The notes under the pieces were generated by a model that saw only the letters and a program-made list of their open reading frames with translations, did not search any database and was not told the DNA's origin. The position numbers were made by a program, and so were the translations under genes. A DNA stretch of 64,000 bases from Marinoscillum sp040222955 (GTDB lineage: Bacteria; Bacteroidota; Bacteroidia; Cytophagales; Cyclobacteriaceae), in NCBI RefSeq assembly GCF_040222955.1, contig NZ_JAVKCA010000011.1:124001-188000 (forward strand), given 5' to 3'. Positions 40,309-50,137 of this stretch are shown one piece after another. How positions within the stretch are numbered: the first letter of the stretch is position 1; the number at the start of each line of letters is the position of its first letter.

Positions 40309-43300
40309 TTAGGCGATCACGGGAGATTTCATGTGATTCAGCACCTTAAGGGCCTCGTTTATGTCTACCACATTCCTGATGCTGATGATCAGTTTTTTCT
40401 TGTGATCCTTCATACTACACCTGCGTGGTTGGGACTGGATGAAACTCAGAACATGCCCAAAGAGGTCTGATTGGAAGTAGGATTCATCTTTGTTTTCCGA
40501 AACCACACACTTCATGATTTCATTCTTTACAGTCACTTTCTCAAAACCGAGCCCAATGGCATTCCAGCGTACCTCAATAGAGGTGATGAGGTTAGTAACC
40601 TGTTCTGGCAGTGGGCCGAATCTGTCGTTTAAGGTGTTCACAAATTCAGTGAGTTCGTCTTCACTGCGAATGCTGTCCACTCTGGAATACAGATTGAGCC
40701 TTTCGGAGATATTGGAAACATACTGATCGGGAATCAGAATTTCCAAATCCGTTTCAATGGTGCAGTCCTCCTTAATGGCTTGTAGTTTCTTTCTATCGGG
40801 CTCATTTTCAAAGAGGCTTTTGAAGTCTGTTTCCTTCAATTCAGCCACGGCTTCATCGAGTATTTTGTGATACACTTCAAACCCCATATCATTAATAAAC
40901 CCACTTTGTTCACTACCAAGTAGGTTTCCTGCTCCTCTGATGTCCAGGTCGCGCATGGCTACTTTGAAACCATCCCCTAATTCGGAGAATTCCTCAAGTG
41001 TGGTCAGGCGTTTTCGTGCATCTGAAGACAAGGTGGAGGTAGGGGGCGTCAGTAGAAAACAATAGGCTTTCGTATTGGATCGGCCTACTCTCCCCCGCAT
41101 CTGATGAAGGTCTGACAAGCCGAACATATGGGCGCGATTAATGATAATGGTATTGGCGTTTGGTATATCTAAGCCTGATTCGATGATATTGGTGGATACG
41201 AGTACGTCATATTCAGCATTGATGAACTTGAGCATGACTTTTTCGAGGTGTTTTCCTTCCATTTGACCATGGGCGATCCCAATCCGGGCTTCGGGCACCA
41301 GCCGATATACAATGTTGCCAATATGCTCAATGTCACTTACCCGGTTGTGCACCAGAAATACCTGCCCGCCTCTGCGCAGCTCGTGACTTACTGCGTCCCG
41401 TATAATTTCTTCATCAAATTCATGGATTTCAGTAGTAACAGGTCGTCGGTTAGGTGGAGGTGTGGAGATAATCGACAGGTCGCGTGCGCCCATCAATGAA
41501 AAATGGAGCGTTCTGGGAATAGGAGTAGCGGTCAGCGTTAGTGCATCTACATTGACGCGCATTTCTTTCAGGCGCTCTTTTACTTTCACCCCAAATTTCT
41601 GCTCTTCGTCAATAATCATGAGCCCCAGATCCTTGAAGTCCATGTCCTTGTTCACAATGCGATGAGTTCCTATCAGAATATCAATTTGACCTGCTTTCAG
41701 TTTTTTCTTGATATCATTGATTTCTTTGGTGCTTTTGAAGCGGTTGATATAATCTACCGTCACGGGGAAGTCCTCCAGTCGACCGGAAAATGTATGATAG
41801 TGCTGCATGGCGAGTATTGTGGTTGGCACCAGCACAGCCACCTGTTTTCCGGAATTGACAGCTTTGAATGCTGCCCGTATGGCAATCTCTGTTTTCCCAA
41901 AGCCGACATCCCCACAAACCAGTCGATCCATGGGGTGATTTTGCTCCATGTCTTTTTTTACATCTGCTGTAGATAGCGCCTGATCCGGTGTATCCTGATA
42001 TAAAAATGAAGATTCCAGCTCTGCCTGTAGGTAATCATCGTCGGGATAAGCAAATCCGGGAGCGGCTTTTCTTTTGGCATAAAGCTCAATGAGGTCCTTG
42101 GCAATGTCCTTGACCTTCTTTTTGACTTTCTTTTTCTTGTTTTCCCAGTCCTGAGTACCCAGTTTGTTAATGGAAGGAGGCGCACTGTCTTTACTCGAGT
42201 ACTTGGAGATTTTGTGAAGCGAGTGAATGCTCACATAAAGCAGATCGTCATCCCTATAAACCAACCTCAGCGCTTCCTGCTTATTTCCACCCACATCCAC
42301 AGTGTCCAGGCCAGCAAATCGCCCAACTCCATAATCAATGTGGACAACATAGTCACCCGCCTGGAGGGTTTTCAACTCTCTGAGGGTAAGGGACTTACTT
42401 TTGGAAAATTTTTCCTTGGCCCGATACTGATGAAACCGGTCGAAGATCTGATGATCGGTATAACAAACAAACTCATGGTAATCATCAATGAATCCCTCTT
42501 TCAGCGAGGCTCCCACACCACTGAATGTCAGGTCACTGTTTATTTCATGAAAAATCGTTTCCAGCCGCTCCAACTGCTTGGGCGATTCTGCAGTGATGAC
42601 TTTTTGATAATTTTTAAGCTGGAAGGAAAAAAGGTCTTCGGCGAGCAGATTAAAGTTTTTATGAAAATGCGGTTGTGGCTTGATGCCCAGGTCAAATTCC
42701 TTGTCTGGCTTCAGGTAGAAACGATTACCAAACTCTACCCGATTAAAGTTATCCAGGAGTTTGTCAAAAGACTTTTCAGAGTCGAAAAGATCCTCCGGGC
42801 TGAAGACCACTTGAGTATACCCACCGGACTTCATGATTCCCTGAAAAGATTCAACGGCTTTGTTGAACCCCTTTTCCACCAGGTCAAGGGTTTCCCGGTA
42901 GTCTTTCATCCAGATAATGGAATCTTTGGGAATGAAATCGAAAAAGGGCTGTCGCTCTTCCTTGAGCAATTTGGTTTGTACGTTGGGGATCAGTGTGACT
43001 TCATCCAGGCTATGGGTCGAAAGCTGGTTCTCCGGGTCAAACTCCCTGATACTTTCTATCTCATCTCCAAACAGCTCCAGACGGTATGGGTAGTCGTGGG
43101 CAAATGAAAAGACATCTATAATTCCTCCGCGCACAGAAAACTGACCAGGTTCATACACAAAATCACTTCGCTCAAAATCATAGCTTGAAAGAAGCTCAGT
43201 CAGAAATTCTACATCCACTTTTTCACCAACAGACGCTTTGAAAGTGTTTTCCAAAAGGGATCTTTTATTGATCACCTTTTCATAAAGTGCATCCGGGTAG

Positions 43301-43668
43301 GTGATTACCTGGAGTCCTTTATGCTTGTTGGAATTAATTCTATTCAATACTTCCGCCCTTTGAAGAATGTTCGCATTCTCCGTTTCTTCAAATTGATAGG
43401 GCTTTTTGTAGGAGCTGGGAAACAGAAGCAGCTGATCTTCCGGGAGGAAATTTCTCAGGTCATTGATGAAATAAGCAGCTTCCTCTTTATCATGGAGGAT
43501 ATAAATGTTGGTTTTCTGGTGGATAGATGAGGTGGCTGCACCAAGCAGGGCATCATAACTCCCTGCCATTCCCTTTAGGCGTATCGTTTTTTGGGTACTG
43601 ACCGCTTCAGATATGCTTTTGATCAGTTCGCTCTTGATATAAAAACTTAAAATTTCCTTTGCTTCCAC
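40309..43668 (-). CDS. mfd: Transcription-repair coupling factor Mfd
   Basis: DNA translocase that displaces stalled RNA polymerase and recruits UvrA. The protein has 1119 residues, the normal size. The N-terminal UvrB-like half (about 1-370) is followed by the RNAP-interacting domain (about 430-500, with QAGDYVVHIDYGVGRFAGL). The helicase core has Walker A GDVGFGKTEIAIRAA near residue 582, DEEQ Walker B and TATPIPRTL. The C-terminal helicase half has ESGLDIPNANTIIINRAHMFGLSDLHQMRGRVGR, and the TRCF domain ends the protein (about 960-1080). Monocistronic; the next gene to the right is on the other strand. Confidence 0.97.
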   Translation of the reverse strand: MEAKEILSFYIKSELIKSISEAVSTQKTIRLKGMAGSYDALLGAATSSIHQKTNIYILHDKEEAAYFINDLRNFLPEDQLLLFPSSYKKPYQFEETENANILQRAEVLNRINSNKHKGLQVITYPDALYEKVINKRSLLENTFKASVGEKVDVEFLTELLSSYDFERSDFVYEPGQFSVRGGIIDVFSFAHDYPYRLELFGDEIESIREFDPENQLSTHSLDEVTLIPNVQTKLLKEERQPFFDFIPKDSIIWMKDYRETLDLVEKGFNKAVESFQGIMKSGGYTQVVFSPEDLFDSEKSFDKLLDNFNRVEFGNRFYLKPDKEFDLGIKPQPHFHKNFNLLAEDLFSFQLKNYQKVITAESPKQLERLETIFHEINSDLTFSGVGASLKEGFIDDYHEFVCYTDHQIFDRFHQYRAKEKFSKSKSLTLRELKTLQAGDYVVHIDYGVGRFAGLDTVDVGGNKQEALRLVYRDDDLLYVSIHSLHKISKYSSKDSAPPSINKLGTQDWENKKKKVKKKVKDIAKDLIELYAKRKAAPGFAYPDDDYLQAELESSFLYQDTPDQALSTADVKKDMEQNHPMDRLVCGDVGFGKTEIAIRAAFKAVNSGKQVAVLVPTTILAMQHYHTFSGRLEDFPVTVDYINRFKSTKEINDIKKKLKAGQIDILIGTHRIVNKDMDFKDLGLMIIDEEQKFGVKVKERLKEMRVNVDALTLTATPIPRTLHFSLMGARDLSIISTPPPNRRPVTTEIHEFDEEIIRDAVSHELRRGGQVFLVHNRVSDIEHIGNIVYRLVPEARIGIAHGQMEGKHLEKVMLKFINAEYDVLVSTNIIESGLDIPNANTIIINRAHMFGLSDLHQMRGRVGRSNTKAYCFLLTPPTSTLSSDARKRLTTLEEFSELGDGFKVAMRDLDIRGAGNLLGSEQSGFINDMGFEVYHKILDEAVAELKETDFKSLFENEPDRKKLQAIKEDCTIETDLEILIPDQYVSNISERLNLYSRVDSIRSEDELTEFVNTLNDRFGPLPEQVTNLITSIEVRWNAIGLGFEKVTVKNEIMKCVVSENKDESYFQSDLFGHVLSFIQSQPRRCSMKDHKKKLIISIRNVVDINEALKVLNHMKSPVIA

Positions 43669-43865
43669 AATGCTTAATTAGACCGCAAAAATAGCTGAAT
43701 AATCTCCAACCATCTCCAAGGGGGAGAAACCAAAAAGGGGGCGGGAGTGTTTTTTCGCTTCCACGAGAATAGATAGGACACACAATCCAGGCAATTAATT
43801 ATATTATTTTGAGAAAAAATTGAAACATTTTTGTTTTCAAAGGAGTATACATATTCTTAGTTGCG
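43669..43865. other. Intergenic region right of mfd (no gene seen)
   Basis: A G- and A-rich leader without a supportable gene. It contains TTTG at 43830-43833 followed after 18 bases by TATTCTTA at 43852-43859, a poor promoter candidate. Two terminators follow on the plus strand although no upstream gene exists on that strand. Confidence 0.3.
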
Positions 43866-43877
43866 TACAATAATTGC

Positions 43878-43909
43878 GGATTTACTCGTTTAAAGAGTAA
43901 TCCTTTTTT
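43878..43909 (+). terminator. Intrinsic terminator 1 of a tandem pair with no upstream gene
   Basis: GGATTTACTC (43878-43887) and GAGTAATCC (43895-43903) pair into a stem with one bulged base, followed by six T (43904-43909). No plus-strand gene precedes it, so it should end a short non-coding transcript or attenuate the downstream nuclease gene. Confidence 0.6.
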
Positions 43910-43923
43910 AGGTTAGGTTGGTA

Positions 43924-43961
43924 AAAGGCGCTGGTGTAGAAATGCACGGCGCCTTTTTTTT
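43924..43961 (+). terminator. Intrinsic terminator 2 of a tandem pair with no upstream gene
   Basis: AAAGGCGC (43924-43931) and GCGCCTTT (43949-43956) form a strong GC-rich stem with a run of eight T (43954-43961). It stands 15 bases after terminator 1 and 57 bases before the S1/P1 nuclease gene. Confidence 0.7.
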
Positions 43962-44018
43962 GTAATTCCTTAATCTACAGCCGTCACGCAAAACCCTGAG
44001 ATCAATTATATTCGAGCT

Positions 44019-44783
44019 ATGAAAAAGACTGTACTCCTTCTCTTGCTGATTTCATTTTCATTTCGAGCACTACCTTGGGGCTTAACGGGGCACAGAATAG
44101 TGGGTCTCATTGCAGAAAAGCACCTCTCCAAAAAGGCCAGGAAGAATATTGAAAAAATTCTGAAGACGGAGACATTGGCGGAGGTGAGTAACTATATGGA
44201 TTTCATCAAATCCAATGATGCTTACGATCATATGTCACCCTGGCACTATGCTACCATTCCGGACGGTATGACTTATGAGCAGGCCGGCACACCGGAAGAA
44301 GGAGACATCATCCAAACACTCAATCGCCTCATTTCGGAGTTAAAGACCAAGCAGTTCACAGATGAAGATGAAGCTTTTGCACTGAAGTGTCTGGTTCATC
44401 TGATAGGAGATATCCACCAGCCACTGCATGTAGGTAATGGTGAAGACAAGGGAGGCAATGACGTAAAACTGGAGTATTTCTGGTCGTCTTCCAACTTGCA
44501 CAGGGTTTGGGATAGCGGCATCATCGATGGCCAGGTTTACAGCTATACCGAATACGTGGAATTGCTGGACCATGCCACGGACAAGGAAATCAGTGAATGG
44601 CAGACTGCAGGGATTCGGGACTGGGCAGCAGAATCTGTCAGTTTCAGGCCACAAATCTATAACCTGCCGGAGAGCAAAAAGATCAGCTATCGGTATGATT
44701 ATGAAAACCTGGAATTATTGAATAAGAGACTTTTGCAGGCTGGAATTAGACTTGCAGGTGTTTTAAATGAGATATACGGTTAA
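44019..44783 (+). CDS. Exported S1/P1-type nuclease
   Basis: Zinc-dependent nuclease that degrades RNA and single-stranded DNA, 254 residues. The signal peptide is residues 1-19, leaving Trp20 at the mature N terminus, which in this family is the first zinc ligand. H25 follows at the expected +5 position. Other metal-binding stretches are HMSPWHYATIP, LVHLIGDIHQPLHVG, GGNDVKLEYF and LHRVWDSGIID. The length is normal. It probably works in the periplasm or outside the cell for nutrient recovery or defence. Its 3' end overlaps the convergent TerB-like gene by 4 bases, and two terminators precede it. Confidence 0.93.
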   Translation: MKKTVLLLLLISFSFRALPWGLTGHRIVGLIAEKHLSKKARKNIEKILKTETLAEVSNYMDFIKSNDAYDHMSPWHYATIPDGMTYEQAGTPEEGDIIQTLNRLISELKTKQFTDEDEAFALKCLVHLIGDIHQPLHVGNGEDKGGNDVKLEYFWSSSNLHRVWDSGIIDGQVYSYTEYVELLDHATDKEISEWQTAGIRDWAAESVSFRPQIYNLPESKKISYRYDYENLELLNKRLLQAGIRLAGVLNEIYG

Positions 44784-45238
44784 AGAATAGTAAGGCGTAG
44801 TTTGTTGGCAGCTTGTTCCAAATCTACCAGCGCCTCAATCGCGATCACCACTTCCTGAGGAACCCTCAGAATTCTGGCTGCATCATATACCTGTTCTTTC
44901 TCTTCCAGGGCATAGTCTCCGTCCGCCGAGCTCATCCGTATGGCATCATAAATCAGAAGTTTGCTGAATCCTGCCAATGCTGAAGAATTGAAAGAAGAAA
45001 AGATGTCGTCTAGTTCGGCAGCTTCAAAATCAAACTCTTCCCAATCCGCTACGATTTCCTCATCTACCCCTACTTCCTTGGCCATATCCAGGGTGAGCCA
45101 TTCTAGTTCAGGGTCAGAAACAATTCCATCGGAACCCGCAATTGTCAATAAAGCAAAGCCGTATTCCCGCCATTTGTTTTTAGGCACCATGCTGATCCCG
45201 TAAAATGTGGGAGAGATATTGGTTAAATCTGAATTCAT
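44780..45238 (-). CDS. TerB-like acidic helical protein, distant paralogue 4
   Basis: Acidic, cytoplasmic helical protein of 152 residues (start ATG at 45236-45238; the longer frame adds 18 hydrophobic residues without support). It has the TerB-like layout of two helix-pair modules with acidic motifs: FALLTIAGSDGIVSDPELEWL near residue 28 and IRMSSADGDYALEEKEQVY near 107. The SDG and ADGD segments match the Asp-rich turns of TerB metal sites more closely than those of paralogues 1-3. Function unknown. Convergent with the nuclease gene, overlapping by 4 bases. Confidence 0.65.
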   Translation of the reverse strand: MNSDLTNISPTFYGISMVPKNKWREYGFALLTIAGSDGIVSDPELEWLTLDMAKEVGVDEEIVADWEEFDFEAAELDDIFSSFNSSALAGFSKLLIYDAIRMSSADGDYALEEKEQVYDAARILRVPQEVVIAIEALVDLEQAANKLRLTIL

Positions 45239-45360
45239 AGAATTGTTTTTACACTTCAAATTAATCACTAATATTGAAAGAGAAAAGTACAACTTTATAA
45301 TTGGTATCCTTTGAGATTTTTACAGGGGAGCCATACCAATCACTACAAAACGCAAGATTC

Positions 45361-46905
45361 ATGTTTAGCGCATCAGACCTCAAGCAAATTTCAGATCATC
45401 AGCTGACCCAAGAGGGCATCACTGCTCAGATAGAAAAATTCAAATCTGGTTTTCCTCCCTCAGATTTATCAGAGAACATTCAGATGGGAAAAGGACTGAA
45501 ACAGCTCACGGCTGAAGAAGCAGAAAAGATGATCACATTCTATGAGAATCACCTTGAGGGCCTGGAAATTGTCAAATTTGTCCCCGCTTCCGGAGCAGCT
45601 TCACGAATGTTCAAGTCGCTGTTTGCTTTCCTGATGGACTACAAAGGGACCGAAGCTGAATATGAAAAGATGACTTCCGACCAGGGTTCTGGTTCCATTT
45701 TCACATTTTTCAAGAAGCTGGATCAGTTTGCTTTTTATGAAGACCTGAAAGCTGCCTATCAAAAGGCTACCGGGACCAGTCTGGAAGAGGCACAATTGAA
45801 GCGGGAATACACTCAAATCCTGGATGTATTGCTCAATGAGCCGGGCATGAACTATGGAGGGCTTCCCAAGGGGCTCCTGAAATTTCACCAGTACCCGGAA
45901 GGACCAAGAACACCGGTAGAAGAGCACATGGTGGAAGGCGCCCAATATGCTCAGGATGGGAATGGCAATGTAAAAATCCATTTTACGGTTTCCCCCGACC
46001 ATATGGAGAAGTTCATGGCACATGTTTCTGAAATACAATCAGGATATGAATCACTTTTTGGGGTGAAGATCGAGGTGAGCTACAGCATACAGAAACCTTC
46101 TACAGATACCATAGCAGTAGACATGGCCAATGAGCCTTTTCGTGAAGACGATGGTTCTTTGCTTTTCAGGCCCGCTGGACATGGTGCTTTACTCGAGAAC
46201 CTTAATGACATAGATGCAGATGTGATCTTTCTGAAAAACATTGACAATGTGGTTCCGGATAAAATCAAAACCGAAACCATTCGGTACAAAAAGGTCATTG
46301 CCGGAATATTATTGGACTATCAGCAACGAATCAGGCTTGCCCTGACGGATCTCGACAAAGGTGAAGGCATAGAGGAAGCACTGAATCTTTTGGAGAATCA
46401 CCTTGGCTACAGGCCTGGAAAGGACTTTGGTGGTCTGCCGGATGCTCAAAAAAGAGACTTTCTGGCTCAGAAACTTGACCGACCACTTCGAATCTGCGGG
46501 ATGGTGAAAAGTGATGGTGACACTGGCGGTGGCCCTTTTTGGGTGGCCGCCAAGGATGGATCAGTGTCACTACAGGTGGTAGAGACCGCACAGATCGACC
46601 TCTCCAATGAAAAACAGAAGGAAATATTCAACAAATCCACCCACTTTAACCCGGTGGATGTGGTCTGCGGAGTGAAAAACAAAGCAGGTAAAAAATATAA
46701 CCTCCTGGACTATCGGGATATGGATACGGGGTTTATTACCGAAAAATCCAAAGATGGCAAGGACCTGAAAGCACAGGAACTCCCGGGCTTATGGAATGGC
46801 TCCATGGCAGATTGGAATACGGTCTTCGTGGAAGTGCCAGCCATCACATTCAATCCCGTGAAATCTGTCAATGACCTGTTGAAGCCGCAGCATCAGGGCG
46901 GATAA
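45361..46905 (+). CDS. DUF4301-family protein
   Basis: Cytoplasmic protein of 514 residues (ATG at 45361; a start further upstream at 45301 is in frame but adds 20 residues, with no RBS). It matches the uncharacterised DUF4301 family, found chiefly in Bacteroidota. A conserved start GFPPSDLSENIQMGKGLKQL and a middle LEIVKFVPASGAASRMFKSLFAF are visible; the later KYNLLDYRDMDTGFITEKSKDGKDLKAQELPGLWNGSMADWNTVFVEVP segment is distinctive. The ASGAASRMFK segment resembles a nucleotide-sugar/NTP-transferase-like binding loop, which is inference. No partner gene is obvious. Confidence 0.85.
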   Translation: MFSASDLKQISDHQLTQEGITAQIEKFKSGFPPSDLSENIQMGKGLKQLTAEEAEKMITFYENHLEGLEIVKFVPASGAASRMFKSLFAFLMDYKGTEAEYEKMTSDQGSGSIFTFFKKLDQFAFYEDLKAAYQKATGTSLEEAQLKREYTQILDVLLNEPGMNYGGLPKGLLKFHQYPEGPRTPVEEHMVEGAQYAQDGNGNVKIHFTVSPDHMEKFMAHVSEIQSGYESLFGVKIEVSYSIQKPSTDTIAVDMANEPFREDDGSLLFRPAGHGALLENLNDIDADVIFLKNIDNVVPDKIKTETIRYKKVIAGILLDYQQRIRLALTDLDKGEGIEEALNLLENHLGYRPGKDFGGLPDAQKRDFLAQKLDRPLRICGMVKSDGDTGGGPFWVAAKDGSVSLQVVETAQIDLSNEKQKEIFNKSTHFNPVDVVCGVKNKAGKKYNLLDYRDMDTGFITEKSKDGKDLKAQELPGLWNGSMADWNTVFVEVPAITFNPVKSVNDLLKPQHQGG

Positions 46906-46936
46906 AACCTACCCATCATTATCTCAGTAGGTGTTT
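46905..46936 (+). terminator. Possible terminator after the DUF4301 gene
   Basis: AAACCTAC (46905-46912) and GTAGGT-GTTT (46927-46936) pair with one bulged base; a short TTTATT follows. The T-run is weak, so the assignment is tentative. Confidence 0.3.
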
Positions 46937-46963
46937 ATTCAAACTCGATGACACATCATCAAG

Positions 46964-49402
46964 TTATTCCGTCATGCAATCCATGCCTATGGGACTTCCA
47001 TCCGGTGGGGACAATGTTGCGGGGATTTTGAAATCTTCGGGTTCCTCCAGAAACTGCTGATATAGGCGGATGCAATGGGCATAGTGCGCACTTACCAGGG
47101 GATCAACTGCAGTCTTCTTTTTGATGGAGACCATTTTCATCAATTGCTCCAGCTCAAAGTTGGCCAAGGCTTTCGTCATCTCTGTCCCTGAGCTTGTGGA
47201 TAGGTTCATCAGATGGTATAGAACTCGTTTTTCCACCACCATTTTAATTTCTTTGGCCAAGCCATCCGGATAAGGAGCACTCCATGTCTGATCATTGATT
47301 TTACGAATGAGCTCCTTCCATCCGGGAAATGAGCTTTTTTGAAGGTTCTGTTGAGTGAGTCGTTCGATTCGCTCAGGCTGAAAGAGCATCTCCAGCGTCA
47401 TTTCTGCTGACATCTCCGCTGCGGCTACCGGGTCGAAGGTGACCCCGGTATTTGACTTAAAACTCTCCCGGGTTCTGGCATGTCCGGGGACTTTGGGGCT
47501 TAAAAGCTGGAGTAAATGTGGCGGAACGCTTAGGAAGCCGGTAGAAAGAGTGCCGACCAGCGCGTCTATGGCGGCTAGTTGAGTTGCTGGGTCCACCATT
47601 TCTGGCAGTGGCAATTTGTCGCCTTTGGTTTTATAGGCATAGTGCTGGCCACCCACTAGTTTGGCGGCGGCTTCTATCTGATACCTGTGGAGGAAGTACA
47701 TAGGCACCAATACCTCTTCCAGTGCGGAGATGGGCTGCCCCGTTTTGATGGCTTTTTCAGAAAAAGTAGAAAGTACCTTTGTCCTAATGGCTGCCAGGCG
47801 AACCAGTTCGTCCACTGCATTTTCACCGTTGTCCCAGAGGTGTGCCGTGGCGTGAGCACCGCCTTTGGGCCGGGCATCCGAATCCATGATAAAGTGATAG
47901 CCACCGGAAATCCACTCATCAATGATGCTTTGTAAATGGGAATCATCATTTTCATTTGAAACAGAGTAGCCATAACGAATCGCAAATTCATCCCATGCCC
48001 CAATACCCACATCATAGGCATCAGAAAGATCTATTTCACCATTTTCATTGATTTGAATATAAGGATGCGGATAGTCCATGACTGACGCCCGATTGTCTGC
48101 ACTGGCCGCGAAGTTGTGATAAAGGCCAAGCGTATGCCCCACTTCATGAGCAGCAAGCTGTCTGAGTCGGGCGAGAGCCATCTCAAGCATTTCTCCACTG
48201 GGTTCTTTACCTTCTTCATAGGGCTGTAGCAGACCAGTAGCAATCAGAAAATCCTGACGGATCCGCAATGAACCCAGCGAAACATGACCTTTGAGTATTT
48301 CTCCTGTTCGTGGGTCGGCTATCCACGAGCCATAAGACCAGCCGCGGGTAGATCTGTGCACCCACTGGATGACATTGTAATTGATGTCTAATGGATCAAT
48401 ACTATCCGGCAATACATATACCTGAAAAGCATTAATGAACCCGGCTTTTTCAAAAGCCTGATTCCACCAGCTGGCACCTTCTATCAGTGCGGATTTTACG
48501 GGTTCAGGGGCACCTTTATCCACGTAATAAATGATTGGCTCGACGGCTTCACTCAATTCGGCTTCTGGATTTTTCTTTTCCAGTCGATGGCGAAAAATGA
48601 GCTGCTTCACCAGCGGTTCTTCGATGGGCGTGGCGTAATCCTGATAGGAGGACGCATAGAAACCACTTCGTGGGTCGAATTTTCGCGGGTTATACTGATT
48701 GTCAGGTAAGCGAACGAAGGAGTGGTGCATTCTCACGGTAATGGATTCGGCAGTTGGGGCCACTGACCTGATGTTACTTCCGGTAGGCGTACCCTTGAAT
48801 GTGATGGTGGATTCAAACTCTGAATTGTCCTTGAAATTTTTGGTCATCTCCAGATAAATGGCAGATCTGCTGGCATCCAGCGTGTAACTGCCCTCCTTGG
48901 ATTTTTTAAGGGTTTCGCTCACGCCGTGAGCATCGGCCAGGAGGAAATCCGTCATGTCAATCAATACCTTACCGTTTTGTTCTTTTTCCACCTTGAATCC
49001 CCACAGAACACTCTGTGCAAAAGCTTCGTTGACGGATCGTACTTCTTCTTTATTTTCACTGACCGCCCGGTATCCATAGTTGGGTTGGATGAGTAACACC
49101 TTTGGTCCGCTTCGCTCAAACTTCACGATTCGGTTATCTCCCACCTGTCCTCTGTCCAGCCCAATGTCATTAGATCCTATGCCTGCGGCCAGGTAGTTGA
49201 CGTAGAGAAACTCCTCACCCAGGTTTTCTACTTCCAAAAAGACCTTTCCTTTCTCAGCATCCCAATAAAAATCAAAGAAGCCTTCGTATTTCTTGTGCTT
49301 GGATACTGTACTTTCATATGTATCCGTGCTGCTGGAGGGAGTGGATTTAGGAGAGCAAGCGAAAGCGGCAACAGTAATCAGGGCGAGGGTCAGGTATTTC
49401 AT
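46964..49402 (-). CDS. Exported zinc-dependent metalloprotease (DUF5117/DUF4953)
   Basis: Large protease-like lipoprotein of 812 residues. The signal peptide ends in AAFACSPK with C16 lipidated. An N-terminal domain with DUF5117-type sequence (about 25-210) precedes the zinc-protease part. The motif HEVGHTLGLYH begins at H419, with E420, H423 and H429 as the catalytic set of the metzincin type HExxHxxGxxH, and the Met-turn-like NRASVMDYPHPY follows. The C-terminal part is helical and likely structural. This family is widespread in Bacteroidota but its substrates are unknown. It is monocistronic, divergent from the downstream gene region. Confidence 0.9.
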   Translation of the reverse strand: MKYLTLALITVAAFACSPKSTPSSSTDTYESTVSKHKKYEGFFDFYWDAEKGKVFLEVENLGEEFLYVNYLAAGIGSNDIGLDRGQVGDNRIVKFERSGPKVLLIQPNYGYRAVSENKEEVRSVNEAFAQSVLWGFKVEKEQNGKVLIDMTDFLLADAHGVSETLKKSKEGSYTLDASRSAIYLEMTKNFKDNSEFESTITFKGTPTGSNIRSVAPTAESITVRMHHSFVRLPDNQYNPRKFDPRSGFYASSYQDYATPIEEPLVKQLIFRHRLEKKNPEAELSEAVEPIIYYVDKGAPEPVKSALIEGASWWNQAFEKAGFINAFQVYVLPDSIDPLDINYNVIQWVHRSTRGWSYGSWIADPRTGEILKGHVSLGSLRIRQDFLIATGLLQPYEEGKEPSGEMLEMALARLRQLAAHEVGHTLGLYHNFAASADNRASVMDYPHPYIQINENGEIDLSDAYDVGIGAWDEFAIRYGYSVSNENDDSHLQSIIDEWISGGYHFIMDSDARPKGGAHATAHLWDNGENAVDELVRLAAIRTKVLSTFSEKAIKTGQPISALEEVLVPMYFLHRYQIEAAAKLVGGQHYAYKTKGDKLPLPEMVDPATQLAAIDALVGTLSTGFLSVPPHLLQLLSPKVPGHARTRESFKSNTGVTFDPVAAAEMSAEMTLEMLFQPERIERLTQQNLQKSSFPGWKELIRKINDQTWSAPYPDGLAKEIKMVVEKRVLYHLMNLSTSSGTEMTKALANFELEQLMKMVSIKKKTAVDPLVSAHYAHCIRLYQQFLEEPEDFKIPATLSPPDGSPIGMDCMTE

Positions 49403-49586
49403 AAGTTATTGTGTTTTGAGGTCGACTAACAATCAGGACATCATGAAGATGACCTTGCGGCCAGGATAAGTTAGCAGTCATTCGGGAGATTCAAGGAGAT
49501 CTACCGGCTTAATATTGACCAGCTTGAGTAAGAATTATATTTTCGGATATATGACTCGTTGAGTGGTGGAACCATAAAGCATGGAC

Positions 49587-50114
49587 TTATTCACAATCGA
49601 GACACCGCCACTGCACGACCCCTGCTCCAGACCCAAATCGTTCCATGGTGTACTTTTCGATATCAATCAGGAAACCGGTTTCGCTGCTGTTTTGCGTACA
49701 GCAGCCATTGCAGTCAGAATCGGCGCAGACGTCATACACGGTGGCCTCAATTTGCAGCTTTCCCTGCTTAAGTAGAAAAGTCTTCAATCGATAGCGGGCT
49801 CCGTCTTTGGAGTGTATGGCAATGATATTGTGACTTTTGACCCATTCTTCGGGTTGCTGACCGTCTACAAAAGCGAAATACCCGGCCCATTGGCATCCAT
49901 TGTATTCGAGACATTCGGGACTTCCTGGTTCGGGATATGATGTATAATTAGTCAGATTGGCCAGTTGCCATTGTTCTTCCTGAGCACTGACAGGCTCCAC
50001 CAACGAAAGGAGAAGGACGCCATACAAGCCTGAAATGATGAATTTGTTGATCAATAGGAACAAAGTTTTATCAATTGATGAAGATAGAACACTTTTATTT
50101 AAACAGTTTGCCAA
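49587..50114 (-). CDS. Exported cysteine-rich protein of unknown function
   Basis: Unrecognised protein of 175 residues. A hydrophobic segment near residues 24-44 (IISGLYGVLLLSLVEPVSAQ) acts as a signal peptide with cleavage near SAQ; the preceding 23 residues are unusually long for a signal n-region, so the true start might be an internal non-ATG codon. The mature part has eight Cys: CLEYNGCQW, a tight cluster VCADSDCNGCC and a terminal CLDC. These could make disulfides or bind a metal. No family is recognised. It is divergent from the 2'-5' RNA ligase-like gene 23 bases away. Confidence 0.6.
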   Translation of the reverse strand: MANCLNKSVLSSSIDKTLFLLINKFIISGLYGVLLLSLVEPVSAQEEQWQLANLTNYTSYPEPGSPECLEYNGCQWAGYFAFVDGQQPEEWVKSHNIIAIHSKDGARYRLKTFLLKQGKLQIEATVYDVCADSDCNGCCTQNSSETGFLIDIEKYTMERFGSGAGVVQWRCLDCE

Positions 50115-50137
50115 CCTTTGAATGAATGGGAGAACCT

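Noticed and set aside
42214..43107. Long antisense open frame of 297 codons opposite mfd
   Set aside because: Composition shadows the mfd codon pattern, with no signal, domain or own promoter; mfd accounts fully for the DNA.
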